Assembly: GCA_021030915.1 (NCBI GenBank)
Contig: JAGEMR010000009.1
Location: 372,001 to 436,000 of the forward strand
From: Astrothelium macrocarpum
Taxonomy: Eukaryota; Ascomycota; Dothideomycetes; Trypetheliales; Trypetheliaceae
DNA: 64,000 nt
Reading direction: 5' to 3'
The first letter of the stretch is position 1, and the number at the start of each line of letters is the position of its first letter. The notes under the pieces are model-generated. The model saw only the letters and a program-made list of their open reading frames with translations, did not search any database and was not told where the DNA came from. Below are positions 46,498-57,472 of the stretch, in pieces. The translations under genes and the position numbers were made by a program.

Positions 46498-47719
46498 ATG
46501 GGAGTTCTGCTCTCGAAAAACAGCTTTCCAGTGGACGGAAAGGTAAGGCCGTTCATTCGCAACCTGTTTTTCTTAGAAAATACATTGACCGACTTACCAA
46601 CTCTCAAGACAGTCCTTTTGACTGGCGGATCCAGCGGCCTTGGCCTGGATGCTGGTCGACAACTCGCCGAAAAAGGGGCCAATGTCATCATTGTTGCTCG
46701 TAATGTTGAAAACCTCAAGTCAGGCATCAAATATATCTCTGTACGTTGAAGTTGCGTCTTTGTTGTAATTCGTCTCGTGCCGCTCATACTATTACACATG
46801 AGTATCGTCTTCGCCACGACTTCTGACTTCCTCCAGGAAGGCGCTCGATCTGCTTCGACCCAGCGCTTTCATTACATCAGTGCGGATCTTCGTTCGGCCG
46901 CAGAATGCGAACGCGTCGTAGCAGATGCTACGGCTTGGAATGATGGTGAACCGCCCGACATCGTATGGTGTTGCCAAGGCTATTCATATCCGACGCTGTT
47001 CATCGACACTCCTGTTGAAAAGTTTCAAGATCAAATGGACAGCAATTTTTTTAGTTGCCTGTACATCGCACACGCGGTGTTGAATCGTTGGCTACGACTC
47101 AGTGAGTCCCCTTCTCCAGCTGGGCATCGCACGAGCCACTAATTGCGCCGCAGCCACTCCCGTCTCCACCGCCACTACTACAAAACCTGCTAAAACACTA
47201 CCCACACGCCACCTCATCTTCACCTCTTCTTTCGCCGGCTACTCCCCGTATGCTCCCAGCAAACTCGCCCTTCGGTCTCTCGCCGAGTCTCTAACGCAAG
47301 AGATGCATCTCTACGCCGGTGCGCAACCCTCGCTCCCCCGTGTCCGCATCCATACCGTGTACCCCGCCACCATCAACACGGCCGGTCTCGAGACTGAGAA
47401 CTCGATCAAAACGGACATCACCAAGATGCTGGAGGACGGGGACGAGGGTGAGAGCGCGGCTGAGTGCGCAACGGCGGCAATCAAGGGATTGGAAGCTGGT
47501 GGAGGTGTAGTTACCACAAGGTGGTTGACTTGGGCGGTTTGGTGTGCGGCGTTAGGAGCGGGCGAGAGGGGAGGCTGGGTGAGGGGTGTGCTGGCTTGGA
47601 TGGCTAGTTGGGTGATTGGACTGGTGTTGTTGGGAGTGAGATGGGATATGGATCGGAAGGTATTAAGTTGGGGAAAGAGTTGGGGGCCAAGTGGGATGAA
47701 AGGACGGTCAAAAGAATAG
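46498..47719 (+). CDS. TSC10: 3-ketodihydrosphingosine reductase
   Basis: Four exons, 46498-46542, 46609-46740, 46837-47101 and 47154-47719, 335 aa. ER short-chain dehydrogenase of sphingolipid synthesis, reducing 3-ketosphinganine with NADPH. The N-terminus reads FPVDGK|TVLLTGGSSGLG (cofactor loop at about 20-27). Family segments follow: NVIIVARN, ISADLRSAAEC, DIVWCCQGYSYPTLF, the YAPSK active-site pair (Y180, K184), LAESLTQEMHLYAG, TVYPATINT and two C-terminal hydrophobic segments. Homologues carry about six more residues between the catalytic-region serines (TSS, 171-173) and AGYSPY; here TSS is followed directly by FAGYSPYAPSK. The first intron (66 nt) is a multiple of three without a stop, so it could be retained in frame, but homology supports splicing. 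Confidence 0.88.
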
Positions 47720-47769
47720 TCGTAGTAGTCTCGGGAAGTAAAAACGTAAATTGGCGCTCCAATGATGTA

Positions 47770-48130
47770 AGAGGTTTTCTGATCCGCGAGTCTGGAGAGC
47801 ACGCTGATGTTTCGTACAATGTTGCTTGGCTAGGTCTCTGCGCCTTCGCAGAGATCGGCTTGGGCATCATCGTCATATGTGCTTTGACACTACCTAAGTT
47901 TGTGGAGGCCAGAGGCAAGAAAGTACGATTATTCTTTTCGAGCCTTGTGAAGCCCTTCGCCTCGTATTGGTCCCTCCTATCACATCGGTGGAATACCCGA
48001 TCGAGAACACAGAGCGGAGATGCGGATGTGGAGGGTCTTTCTATCCTCGATCGAAATGGCGTTATGAAAACTATGCAACGGATCATGACCATTCGTACAA
48101 GGACCCAACGCCGCCGACTGAAGCACACAT
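47770..48130 (+). pseudogene. Orphan fragment of a rhodopsin-domain membrane protein
   Basis: Beginning some 50 bp after the reductase stop, one frame reads LIRESGEHADVSYNVAWLGL, then CAFAEIGLGIIVICALTLPK and FVEARGKKVRLFFSSL. This is the last membrane segment and tail of a rhodopsin-domain protein. No start codon, no earlier membrane segments and no exon upstream are present; the reductase occupies that place. The frame stays open to 48231. It is a truncated gene piece, not obviously from the intact neighbour at 44327-45434, which has a different C-terminal sequence. Confidence 0.65.
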
Positions 48131-48443
48131 TGCAAGGTCGCTGTGACCCTGAACCAAAAAGGACAACCTGCAGCCGCTGGAAAATTTGTCATATTTCAAG
48201 TGAGAATATGTGTACACACCGCCTAGTGTAGCGAACAGCTTTCAATCAATGCTGCAATCTATATCATATACAGCTATCCGGGTCTGTAGATGCTAGATTA
48301 CCTAGTTGTGCTTCGTCATAACATTGCCTTTTATTGGACTATCCAATAGAGCTTGGTCCTATGCCACCTTAACTATGGATACTCGAATTCTAGCTCTCAA
48401 AGGCAGGAGACTCGTGTCGTAAAGCAACATAGAAATCCCGATT

Positions 48444-49321
48444 TCAATGCTCCGGTACCCTTATCATGACCCGTTGCTTCGCGATATCCCTTCCTTCCTT
48501 CCTCTCGTTCTCCGCCGCATTTTTCCCTAACTTAACCCCCTTCTCATCACAGCCCGTCTTCACCATACAATCCCCCACCAACTGAAACCCAATCTCCTCG
48601 TAGGCCCTCTCCCCCTCTCCCGTCGTGCAATGCAGCCAAACCGGTATCTTCTTCTCCCTCTGCCACCACCTCTGGACTCCCCAGTCCAGCAACTTCCTTG
48701 CTGGCCCCTTCTCCCCCTCCCACTCGGGGTTTCTCACACAGCCTTGTACAAACAACAAATTCCCTTCCTTGCCACCCTCAATGTCCATCCTTTTCAACGC
48801 CGAGCCAATCATGTTCCCCACATTACCTTCAAACACCACAGCGGTGCGCCACACGCCTCGAAATCCGAGACCGAAGAGGCCCTGGAGGAAACCTGTGCGC
48901 CAGGCTATGACGGGCTCGAACCAGTTTGGGCGTTTGTGAGGGGGCAGAAGAAGTGTGACGGCGGCAATGGGTCCGGGGGGGATAGTGGAGGCTTGTTGAG
49001 CGGACACTTCTGTGGCGTAGGGTGCTGGAGTGTAGGCTACAATAACGTTGCCACCGTAGGCACGATTGATGCTAATCCAGCCCCGATAAAAGGCGAGACG
49101 ACGGGTTTGGAGAGAGGTAAGTGGCCCGTGTATTTGAGGGATAGTGGGGAGAGCTTCGTCGAGGCATTGGAACCAGTTGTGATTCCTAAGAAGGATGAGT
49201 AGACGTAGAGAGATGGTGAATGTGTGGTTTACCAGATCGGCTGAAAAGCTTTGTAGATGATGCGTGCCAGTTCGTCGTCTTCTGATGGATCGGCGTCACG
49301 GAAAGTTAGGTCGTTAGACAT
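48444..49321 (-). CDS. GNAT-type acetyltransferase-like protein, copy B
   Basis: Two exons on the minus strand, 49321-49233 and 49185-48444, 276 aa. The 47-nt intron (GTAAAC...TTCTTAG) splits the same Trp codon as in copy A: QPI|W|NHNWFQCL. Shared blocks are FRDADPSEDDELARIIY, LLLPPHKRPNWFEP, GFRGVWRTAVVFEGN, CVRNPEWEGEKGPARKLLDWGVQRWW and AYEEIGFQLVGDCM. Copy B has VAYTPAPYATEVSAQQ where copy A has a Ser/Pro stretch. Substrate unknown. An in-frame internal Met at 49007 is not the start, because homology with copy A extends upstream through the intron. Confidence 0.82.
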
Positions 49322-51048
49322 TGTTATGAGAGTTTTGACGAGAGTCGAAGGCTGGAGGCCGTTGCTAGGTTAAGGTGGGCTGTCGCATGAGAGTTGGAGC
49401 GACAATTCAGGCGGTCTCCCAAAAAGATCACACATGGTGGCCAGTCGCAGAAGCGATGAGGCTGCAGTCTCGCGGTCAGATGGTATACGGCTGTTAAGCA
49501 GAATGTGTTTCGGCAAACGTCTGGCGAGAATCACAACGGTACGTCCCGGCCCGGGCCGTAAAGATGGATTCTCGGATACCATCCGTCCTCGACATAGACT
49601 GCCACACGGTTACAAATCGGTGTAGCCGTACCAAGACAAGCACAGCAACAACGGCATTCATTTTCAATCTATGGTTAATCATTAAAGATGTACAACCAGA
49701 ATTTTTGTTTAAGCCGTTATTAACAATACAGTCTATAGCCATTAAAATTTACTTTGCTGGGAGGGAACTAGTTTTCGTTGTGGCGTCATAAAACCGCAGA
49801 AAAAGAACCGAGACCCGCCAACCGGACAAAGCAGATTCGTCTCGCGTCTTTATACTGAAGACACAATGAAGCGAAAGTATCCACAGAGAACCACTTTGTG
49901 AATACATACAAGCGATTGAGACTAAATGCTAGTTGCAAGACGTAAAGCGGACCACGAAAATCCTTCTCAGTCTCGCCAACAGGCGTCTTAAGAACCTAAT
50001 GAGTTGAATAAGCATGAAGATAGAATTATGAAGGATGTTGAACCCTGATTTTTGACATGGATGATCTGAGCCCTAACCCGAGCCCTAACTCCAAGGATTT
50101 GATCTGGCTTTCAGTTTCAAGTTTTGAACCAAGATTGAGTTCTATGCCGATTAGATTTGATACACGCTAACTTATGAACATATTCTAAACAGTTCTTGTG
50201 TTAGCAAATGCATGCATGCGTATACGCAATGATCAGGCTAGATTTGGAGCTATCGTAAACATGCTTCAATACGAAAACCACGAAATGCAAGGACAGGAAG
50301 AAAGTGACTTCCAAGATCTTTTGGATATTCTTTGGACATGTGTTAAAATGAATAGACTTATGAGGTGTTATTTTCAATGTGCAAAAAAGATCGTCAACCA
50401 TTCGTCCTCATTAAATCGTATCCCAAAAGAGGGTCTAACATGATAGATCTCCATCACGTTCCCTGATTGCCGATTTATTTAACGAATTGTTGGATCTTAC
50501 ACTTTGCTTCTACTGTTTTTGAGATTTCCCCAGGGAGATGCAGCATCGTTCCTGCGTATACTATATTTAGACGCGCTCGAAGATTAGCCTGAAACTAGCT
50601 TGTGCCGATATTTAGCCGTTTGCGAGATTGATCCCCTACAGTATGTGGTACATTCGCGTCAAGTAGAAATGGCTCATGCCATATACCTCACATGTCTGCC
50701 GTACAATGATGTATCATTTCCCGCACTCTGAAATTAATATGACATCGCCACGGCTTATCCTCGCAAGAGGCGCTACTGAGTCACAAGCTTCCGGAATACC
50801 CTCTTTGGATGAACAGGTATCAGGTCAATCTTAGTAAGAATTCTTCCTGCATCACTAAAGCTACGTCTGCCAGTTACATTCCCGCACTTCCTCGTACTAT
50901 CGCTTCAGTGCTGAGATGCACACTTAGTACCTTGGATGCTTCCCTAGATTTGCACTCATACATATCAAAACCCCGTCCGCTTCGTCTCGTTTGCGTCTTT
51001 TACGTGCAATTCATCAAAACTTAATCCAACTTGGATTGGCACTGGAAC
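49322..51048. other. Intergenic
   Basis: 1.7 kb. The only frame of interest, 50198-50443 plus (81 codons, starting MLANACMRIRNDQ), has no recognisable motif and is not called. Otherwise nothing. Confidence 0.4.
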
Positions 51049-52485
51049 ATGTTCCCTATTCGACTTACACCCTGCGATGAGATCCCAAGCTGCTCCTGCG
51101 CCGGAAAAGAACCAAATCCAAACGATAAAATCCCTACCAGATTGACCGATTTACCCAACGAGCTCCTTGAAAACATCCTCGCCACCGTGGATGATCCTAA
51201 CGACATATCCGCATTAGTCTTCTCGTGTCGGGAGATGTGGCTCCTTGCCGAGCCTCATACTTACAAATCAGTTTCCATCAAATGTCAGACTGATGCATCT
51301 CAATTTCTTTCCGCAATAGAGCGGAAGCCTCAGCGGGGGGCAGTGATACAGAGTTTGGTCATAGATCGCGCTCAAGAGTGGGAAGAATATCTTGACGAGC
51401 GGCACGAAGACTTTCGGAAACATGGTAGACGCAAGGTATATAACGATACCAATGACATAGCAAAGCATTTACCATATCTTGTCAATCTGAAAATGCTCCG
51501 AATGCATGCGTCAGAACCTAAATCACCAGAGCTGGTACAGCAGGTATTTGACCGTGCTATAGATGGTACCGCTCTCCAACATCTGAAAACTTGTACGTGT
51601 CCCCCTGTCTGTAATGTCGGCCTTTACTTCCATAATACTAGCTTTTCCCAATATTTGCAATAAACTGAAGAATATTTAGGTGATATGCAGTTTCTGCGTG
51701 GCTACGATGATGAGTACAGCAGAGCTGGCAGGATGGACCCCTTCGAGCACTTGTTTGCAATTCCAAACCTAGAGGATTTGACAATTCGTGGATGTTTTGC
51801 CGATGATTTCGAACCAACACCTCGAAATGCATCTCAGAGGACGCTCAAAAAGAAATATACTTCGCTAAAGAGGCTTCGTTGGATTGATGGCGATATCTCG
51901 AGCCACGCGCTCGAATGTATACTTCAGTATCCGCGTAGCTTGGAGGAGCTGGCCGTACAGACTAGTTTAACGTTCAAAGCCCCACGTATGGGAAGCAAAG
52001 GAAATCCTCTGGACTGGAACGAGTTCATCGATGTAATTTCGAATTACCAACCAGGAATACAAAGCTTATGCTTGGACAGTAATCGGGTTCTTGACAACAA
52101 ATGGTCTCTCAACGTGGGGAAATTACCCGAACTTACAACGTTGTTCACTCTTGACAATATGCTTTTCTCTGATTACCTACCAGTTGACTATGACGTGTCG
52201 GCAGCTCAACTTCCTCAGAGCTTGAGAACTCTAGGACTGGCTTCTGACAGTCGCACTTCTTTCGACATAGTGACAAAACTACTCAAAAAGCTACCAAATA
52301 GTGCACCTCATTTACAGCAACTAAAATACGGGTTATGGAACGAATCATTACCAATTGAGGTCCATGAAGCTTGTCGAACATCAGGTGTCCATCTGGAAGT
52401 TATCAATTTGGAGGTGTTCCCTCAAGCTAATTCTGACTGGTCCATGGTACTCGCATTGATGGACAACTGTTCCTTGACATTTTAG
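51049..52485 (+). CDS. F-box protein
   Basis: Two exons, 51049-51592 and 51680-52485, 449 aa. The F-box is LTDLPNELLENILATVDDPNDISALVFSCREMW from about residue 33, quoted here in two parts: LTDLPNELLENILATVDDP and NDISALVFSCREMW. The rest is a leucine-rich-repeat-like region (LEDLTIRGCF, LKRLRWIDGD, LEELAVQTSL, IQSLCLDSNRV, LRTLGLASDS, LQQLKYGLWN). The 87-nt intron (GTACGT...ATTTAG) splits a Cys codon: LKT|C|DMQFL. F-box proteins bring substrates to SCF ubiquitin ligases via Skp1; the target is unknown. The frame extends upstream to a TTG at 51031; the ATG at 51049 is taken. Confidence 0.82.
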
Positions 52486-53113
52486 AATATCATTGAACAG
52501 TCATCGTCAAAACCAGCATAGCTTTGGTACGGAAAGTGGCGCCTGTATAGAAGTCGAAATCGGTTGTGATTTCTCAAAAATAAATAAGTTCAAAAACTCA
52601 CAAAATAAGACCGTGTAGTTCGTGTGCGCATTGCTCATGACATGACATTGGGGCTGATCTAGCCTTAAAGCACACATCTCCTTCTATCTTGGCTCGCGCC
52701 TTATCTCTAAAAACGAATTCGTGTATAGCGGCTAAGGGCAGTATTGCAGGTTGCAATTTAACACCGATCGGCATAAAATCTTCTGTAGGACAACGCAAAG
52801 CTAAGATTCCGGTAATGGAAACGGTTGATACGTTTAGTGATGTTCCCGAAGCCGAACGTCACAAGTCATTGCAGAGAAAGAACTTGGTGACTGCAAACCA
52901 AATCTAGGAGTTCAAACGTCGCGAAATTCCTCTAATAGTTCTTGGGGAGACACGTTACACAATGTAATACTCGAACACGTTACGGCATACCTCACTGTAG
53001 CAGCTACCTTGGACACAAGCTCATTTAACAAGGAGAGGTATCTACGACATTCAAGTCCTTTCGACACGATACCTTCGTACAATACGTTGTTCACTATCTA
53101 GGTTGCTGGCATC
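52486..53113. other. Intergenic
   Basis: 628 bp between two plus-strand genes; short frames on both strands, nothing recognised. Confidence 0.4.
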
Positions 53114-55745
53114 ATGTTGCCTCGCTACGTACTCCGAGGGATATTTGCAGGAGTAACAGTTTTACTATTTTGTTTTCTGCTCGCCAAGCACCGAGACTTG
53201 CACGGAGCTGAAAGCCATACTCTCTTCGGGAGACATAGGCTTGCCACAACGGGATACGCCAAACGCGGAATCCGTGGTACTGGGAATTCTACGATAACCG
53301 TATCGAGCGATTATATAAGACAAGACAACATATCGCGTAAGGATATCAGCCATGCTTCTCAAAATGCCACAAATATTCAGCAAAGCTATGATGCAAGAAA
53401 GTCGGACGAGATGTTTCAATATCCCACGGAAAGTATGAATTCAACCTGACTGCGAGCCTAGCTCGTATACAGAGCGCTACTTTTCTGACGTCTACGCTCA
53501 CTGACTGCCAGATTCTACGACCATGGTTACTGGACATATAACAAGGTCTGAGATTGGGATATCCACTTTCTTGACAAAAACAACTTCTGCTCTTCATTAT
53601 ATGAACATCACCGACAGCGATAGTAGGTCTATTCTTCGACATGAAGCAAGGAGACTCAGCCACGCTGAAGGAGAATTAATAGATTTGAAGCGCAATTGGC
53701 CGAGGGCCCCTCAAGATGATTTTAAGGCCAACACAAAAAGCCCAGAGAGAGTGTTTGGCACTGGAAAATTTTCGTGCCCAATTTCGACCATAAAAGACGG
53801 AGAGGGACAACAAGCTCTTGTCTCTTACCCTCCATATCCCCGGGCTAGCGATCTGGAGAACGTAAATGGTGCATTATGGTGGTATGTTCCATCAACAAGC
53901 AAGCAACCTGAATCTTTCCCTACTTTAATTATAAAGAAATTTGGTAATAGTGATGAACTAAAGGCGAAACCTATCATGGGGGACGTCAATCCAGGTGCAC
54001 CCCCTCCCAATAAGTACAGCATAGGAGGAGACAACAAACCTTCAGTTAATGTTGAGCATCTCTACGAGCTCAAATTTCTGAAGCAGTTCTTCGACCACCT
54101 ATTGAATCACGCCAAGCTCTCGTGCGCTGATTTCAATCAGTTTTTCATGGCTACAGACGCAAACAACCTGGATTCTGAGGGAGAGCCACAAGCAAGACTG
54201 CAAACATTATGGGATCAATTGCCAGGTTTCACGTTTCCAGAGTTGGCCGGTGCGGATAGTGTGCTTAATGAACTCGAGGGAAACATGCTCGGAGATAGTG
54301 GTATAGCACTAAAATTCAAATCACCTGCTATAGAGAAGCTTCAGCATGTTAACATGATAGCTGCGGCAGTTGCTTTCATTAACAGACCGGAGGTTGCCGC
54401 ACTCTTTAAGCAGTCAAATCAAAGAGTATACGAAGCTTTCTTGGGCATTGATGCTCTTGTGGAAGATGAAAACGAGTGTCGTCTTGCCCCTGGTCTAAAA
54501 GGGAACGCCGGTTGGGCCGATGCTTATTCTAGTTATTTGAGCTTCATGGTGCGATCTGTCAACGGCAAGGTGTCTGAAGTGCTCAGTCAGACAGCGAATA
54601 ATGTACCACCCAAGGGCAAGCAGCAGAAGGACAATTACCCTTTCTCACAGACCACATTAGATGGACGGCCGGGCGAGCTGAACGAAATTGGAAAGGGTAT
54701 CGAGGCTTTCAAGATGGGCTACCCACCAGCCAGCTGGACGCTCAGCTCTGCCGTTTTGCTAAATCCACAAAATCCTGCTGCCGAGGATGTCCAACGACGC
54801 GGGCTCGACAGAACTCCAGCATGTCCAATGACACGACCGCCAACCGCATCTGGAGCAACGACTAGTCCACTTATCAAGCCAGATCTCTCCGGTTCTACTT
54901 CCAATTCTAGCTTCATTCTTAATCTCACCATCAGCTCAAAGAACAATTTCTCGTCCAGCTCAACCGAGAAATTACCCTTCAGCACGCCCTCTCTTGTTCC
55001 CAGCATCACCTCTAGTACTGCGTCTACGACACCTCGCATTCCATCTAGCTCCAATACTAGTCCTACTCCCGACTCCTTCCTTAGTATGATGCTCAGTGCC
55101 GTTGCTAATATTACATGGGGGTCTACTTCAAATCTCACAGCAAGCTCTGAGATCAGTTCCACAATCAGTCTCAGCAGCAACTCCCTTCTCAGCTCAACAC
55201 TGAGCGTCACATCGACCTCTAGCATCGTCTCTACCACTAGCTCGATCAACTCGGCATCCAGCTCCACGTCGGACTCCAGCACCGCTTCCCCGAGCTCGAG
55301 CTCGACCTCCATCTTAACGACCGATTCGTCTACAAGTCTACCCACTTCCCCAATCTTTACTTTGCCATCTTCCTGTTCTAGCACGTCGCCCATGGAGTCA
55401 CAAGATCCATACGCTCCAGTCGATGAAGCCTGCGCAGGCAGCAAAGGTGACTCAGCGTCGGATATTTTCACTTGTGGAACAAATTCGAGCTTATTCGAGC
55501 TTTTCGCACCAGGCGGCACCCCACATTCGAATGGAAGAGCAGATAACGACAGGGATGGGTGGCAGACGTGGCATGGTGGCGGATGCTACTGCACTGATGG
55601 GAACTTTCGTTGCAACTCGGGCGCTTCAACTTGTGCGCCGATTGACGCCCCTACCATTGTGAACTACGCAGACGGACCGGGTGCCGATGCGATAAAGATG
55701 TTCCAGAGCGATTGGAATAATGGACAGTGTAGTTGTTATGGTTGA
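53114..55745 (+). CDS. Large type II membrane or secreted protein, Ser/Thr-rich, unknown function
   Basis: Two exons, 53114-53432 and 53512-55745, 850 aa. The 79-nt intron (GTATGA...TGCCAG) restores the frame TE|N|STTMVTG. An N-terminal membrane segment (GIFAGVTVLLFCFLLAKH, about 9-26) is either a type II anchor or an uncleaved signal. A globular part of about 390 residues follows: NGALWWYVPS, VNVEHLYELKFLKQFFDHLL, CADFNQFF, RLQTLWDQLPGF, MLGDSGIALKF, WADAYSSYLSFMVRSVN. From about 535 to 735 the chain is almost only Ser, Thr, Pro and Asn, a heavy O-glycosylation stretch. A Cys-rich C-terminal domain closes it (GGGCYCTDGNFRCNS, GQCSCYG). I do not recognise a catalytic motif. The globular part loosely resembles C-terminal regions seen in some fungal secreted chitinase-like proteins, from memory and weak. 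Confidence 0.78.
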
Positions 55746-56609
55746 GATGAAGAACTCATGCTTCCATGTAGTTTTCTTGGTCGGGTTGGTTGGTTTTGTG
55801 ACTACTTGGTTCGTCTGCAGTATACTCAGCTCCGAGCAAAATTTAGCTTAGCTTTTCTGTTAACATTATCACCAGCTGGCGAAATGTTCTTCATTGAGCA
55901 AGTCCCAGCTTATTTAATTATCCTGCTAAATGGAAGCTGACAGTAGTCTTCGTCATCGCACATGTCATTATTATTAACAAGTCAGCTAATAAATAGATAG
56001 TAGCCATATGATAAAGTTAGAGGTGAAAAACTACGTTTCAAGACTCAGATGCTAAGACTATAGTGTCCATCTTGCTCCATCTCTAGCCTCGTAAAAGGAT
56101 GGATTGCCCACCAAACCGCTGTCTCTCCTACACAGATAATATACTATATTTTTGGGGATAGTGCGGTGCCACATTTTTACACCTTCAACATCACACTCGC
56201 CTCGTTCCTCATTTCCAGCCTTAACTTATCCTCCGGTATAACGTCAAAATGATTGACCGATGTAATTGCAAGCCCAATCGCATGACCTGATCTTCCTTTG
56301 TCATGTCTCTACTCTGCCGCACCTCTAGCAGCAATTCCAAGACCTGCTAACTTGCCTTGCAAATGCCATCACAGTATGATAGGAAGATGACTAAACCACT
56401 TAATACTGCTAACAGCAAGAGCTGTACGACTAGTAGAATGCCCAAAAACAATTATGTATACAAAGTTGAAAGTCAGAGACCAAAGACTGAAAGTTGGAAG
56501 TCGAAGTCAAAATTTAAAAGTAAAATGTCCGAAATTCGTATATTTCCCATGGCACTTTGCTTATAGCGTTACCCGCTCTTTGCTTCATGCAAATTGTTCG
56601 CATTTTAAA
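55746..56609. other. Convergent 3' region
   Basis: 864 bp between the stops of the large secreted/membrane protein and the small secreted protein; AT-leaning, no gene recognised. Confidence 0.4.
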
Positions 56610-57472
56610 TTATTCCTGAGCACTCTGCTGAGTACGCCAAACAAATCCTATGATATTTGCTCTATCGTCAGGGTTTGACATGACTATCCTGATTTCGACA
56701 CCAGTTGTTCCTACTGGTGTGTCCTTCATACGGAGGGTGGTACATCTCAAACAGTCTGCTAGATTTGGTGGTAAATTTCCCAGAAATCTACCTATTGGTC
56801 GCATAGCGATGTGCCTGGCCCTGTAACTTCGATTTGGCTCGCTTTGGTCGGTCAGTATAAGGTCGATAGAATTGCCGGCAAAGGCATTTTCCTCTCTCTC
56901 ACTTATAGTAATGTGTTGATACATTCCATCCAAAGAGTCGATGGAAGCGTTGAAAGAGGGATCAGCGATGCACCACGCTGTTGGAACTCTATCTATGGGT
57001 ACATCCATGCAGAACTCGCGCTCTTCACAATCAAATGCCCGGGCTCTAGTCCGTTTCGGTGGGTCAAGCGTCACCGAACGGTCGCATGAGAGTTGAAATT
57101 CACGTGGAGTGCGTCGGGTGCACTTGGAATATTTGAACTGGGTCAGGGATGACGGCATGCCGCTTCGCGCACAATCGTTCATTGGCTTTGCACTTGTATC
57201 GTCTCTTCTGAAAAGCGCGAGACTATCTAATACAGTGTTGTGTTTGGAAAAGCGCGAATCAATGGTCAGGCCGCTGGCATCTCAATTAGCAATTATAATG
57301 TGAAATATGAGACTGGAAGGCCTCACCTGCGAAGATTGAGAGTTCCATTGCCGAAGACAGGGGAAGAACTCCCGACAGATGAGATATTCCTGATGGGTTC
57401 TCTATTCATTAGAGAAAAAGCGACCAGGAAATCGACTGTAATGAGAATTGTCGGAATCGTTGAAACCATCAT
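56610..57472 (-). CDS. Small putative secreted protein, unknown function
   Basis: Two exons on the minus strand, 57472-57327 and 57273-56610, 269 aa. The second exon alone shows as a 190-codon frame. The first exon, found by extending through a 53-nt intron (GTGAGG...ATGCCAG), supplies a hydrophobic leader (MMVSTIPTILITVDFLVAF). The mature part has Cys spaced as FQLSCDRS, FDCEEREFCMDVP, TAWCIADPSF and LADCLRCTTLRM, followed by VEIRIVMSNPDDRANIIGF. Cys content and leader suggest a secreted, disulphide-bonded protein. The family is unknown to me; an effector role is possible but not shown. Two adjacent ATGs are available as start. Confidence 0.68.

Noticed and set aside
54719..55519. 266-codon minus-strand frame
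   Set aside because: It is the complement of the Ser/Thr-rich stalk; its Glu/Leu/Val repeats mirror the opposite-strand serine codons.
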